A DNA stretch of 13,162 nucleotides, taken from contig QNCL01000018.1 of the NCBI GenBank assembly GCA_003645805.1, positions 1 through 13,162 on the forward strand, read 5' to 3'. The position numbers and the translations under genes were made by a program. Under the pieces are notes generated by a model. It saw only the letters and a program-made list of their open reading frames with translations, ran no database searches and was not told where the DNA came from. Within the stretch, counting starts at the first letter, position 1. Every line of letters starts with the position of its first letter. This document shows positions 13,000 through 13,162 of the stretch, in pieces. Origin of the DNA: Candidatus Omnitrophota bacterium. GTDB taxonomy: Bacteria; Omnitrophota; 4484-213.

Positions 13000-13162
13000 G
13001 CCTGTGATGGTGGATGAAGTGATAAGATATCTTCAGCCAGAGAAAGGGGATATAATGGTTGATTGCACCGTAGGAACAGCAGGGCATAGTTATGAGATTG
13101 CCAAGTTAATCTTACCCCAAGGGAGACTAATCGCCATTGATCAAGATGAGGAGGTATTAGCG
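12986..13162 (+). CDS. rsmH: 16S rRNA m4C1402 methyltransferase RsmH (3' partial)
   Basis: The first 59 residues are in the window; the gene continues past the end. The start matches RsmH (MraW): HKPVMVDEVIRYL, then the SAM-binding motif MVDCTVGTAGHSYEIAK and GRLIAIDQDEEVLA, where the D after IAI is the expected ribose-contacting acidic residue. RsmH methylates N4 of C1402 in the ribosomal P site. The ATG at 12986 lies inside the mraZ 3' end (14-base overlap), so the two are coupled. The usual next genes would be ftsL and pbp/ftsI, outside the window. Confidence 0.93.
   Translation, partial: MRFHKPVMVDEVIRYLQPEKGDIMVDCTVGTAGHSYEIAKLILPQGRLIAIDQDEEVLA

Noticed and set aside
1..13162. tRNA, rRNA, CRISPR array, insertion sequence or prophage
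   Set aside because: No such structure seen: almost the whole window is coding, the gaps are short, and there are no spaced identical repeats or transposase motifs.

Overview
The window looks like a chromosomal segment of an uncultivated Gram-negative bacterium. A secretin and an inner-membrane alignment complex imply an outer membrane, and A/G-rich coding strands, AGGAGG-type ribosome sites and sigma70-like promoters imply a bacterial chromosome. The mix of short operon-packed genes, fused pilus proteins and the GspB/PilP-like protein resembles Omnitrophota (PVC-related candidate phyla). That placement is inference from gene style, not a match I could run.

Positions 1-11274 form one tightly packed plus-strand run with many start/stop overlaps. 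It opens with the 3' part of a TonB/TolA-like protein, then a CpaE-CpaF fusion (Tad-type MinD-like protein joined to the Tad secretion ATPase). Three minor prepilins follow, then a PilM-PilN (GspL-like) fusion, PilO, a PilP/GspB-like periplasmic protein, a short secretin, a PilB/GspE ATPase and a PilC/GspF platform protein. Together they encode a nearly complete type IV filament machine (type IV pilus or type II secretion). It has two different assembly ATPases but only one recognisable platform protein and one secretin. No PilT, PilD or TadB/TadC is present here.

Positions 11275-11930 hold the probable major pilin with its own extended -10 promoter and a hairpin in the 5' leader. A likely intrinsic terminator for this transcript lies inside the coding sequence of the convergent neighbour. 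That neighbour (11951-12430, minus strand) is a membrane-anchored protein consisting only of the SurA/PpiD N-terminal chaperone domain.

Positions 12431-12558 are a compact divergent regulatory region. Two promoters share a palindromic -35 element, and three TGG(G/C) repeats at exact 10-bp spacing form a probable MraZ operator. Next come mraZ and the start of rsmH, the usual beginning of the dcw cell-division/cell-wall cluster, which runs off the window end.

The most notable points are the two fusion proteins (CpaE-CpaF and PilM-PilN), the coexistence of Tad and PilB ATPases in one gene run, and the well-resolved mraZ control region that moves the mraZ start downstream.
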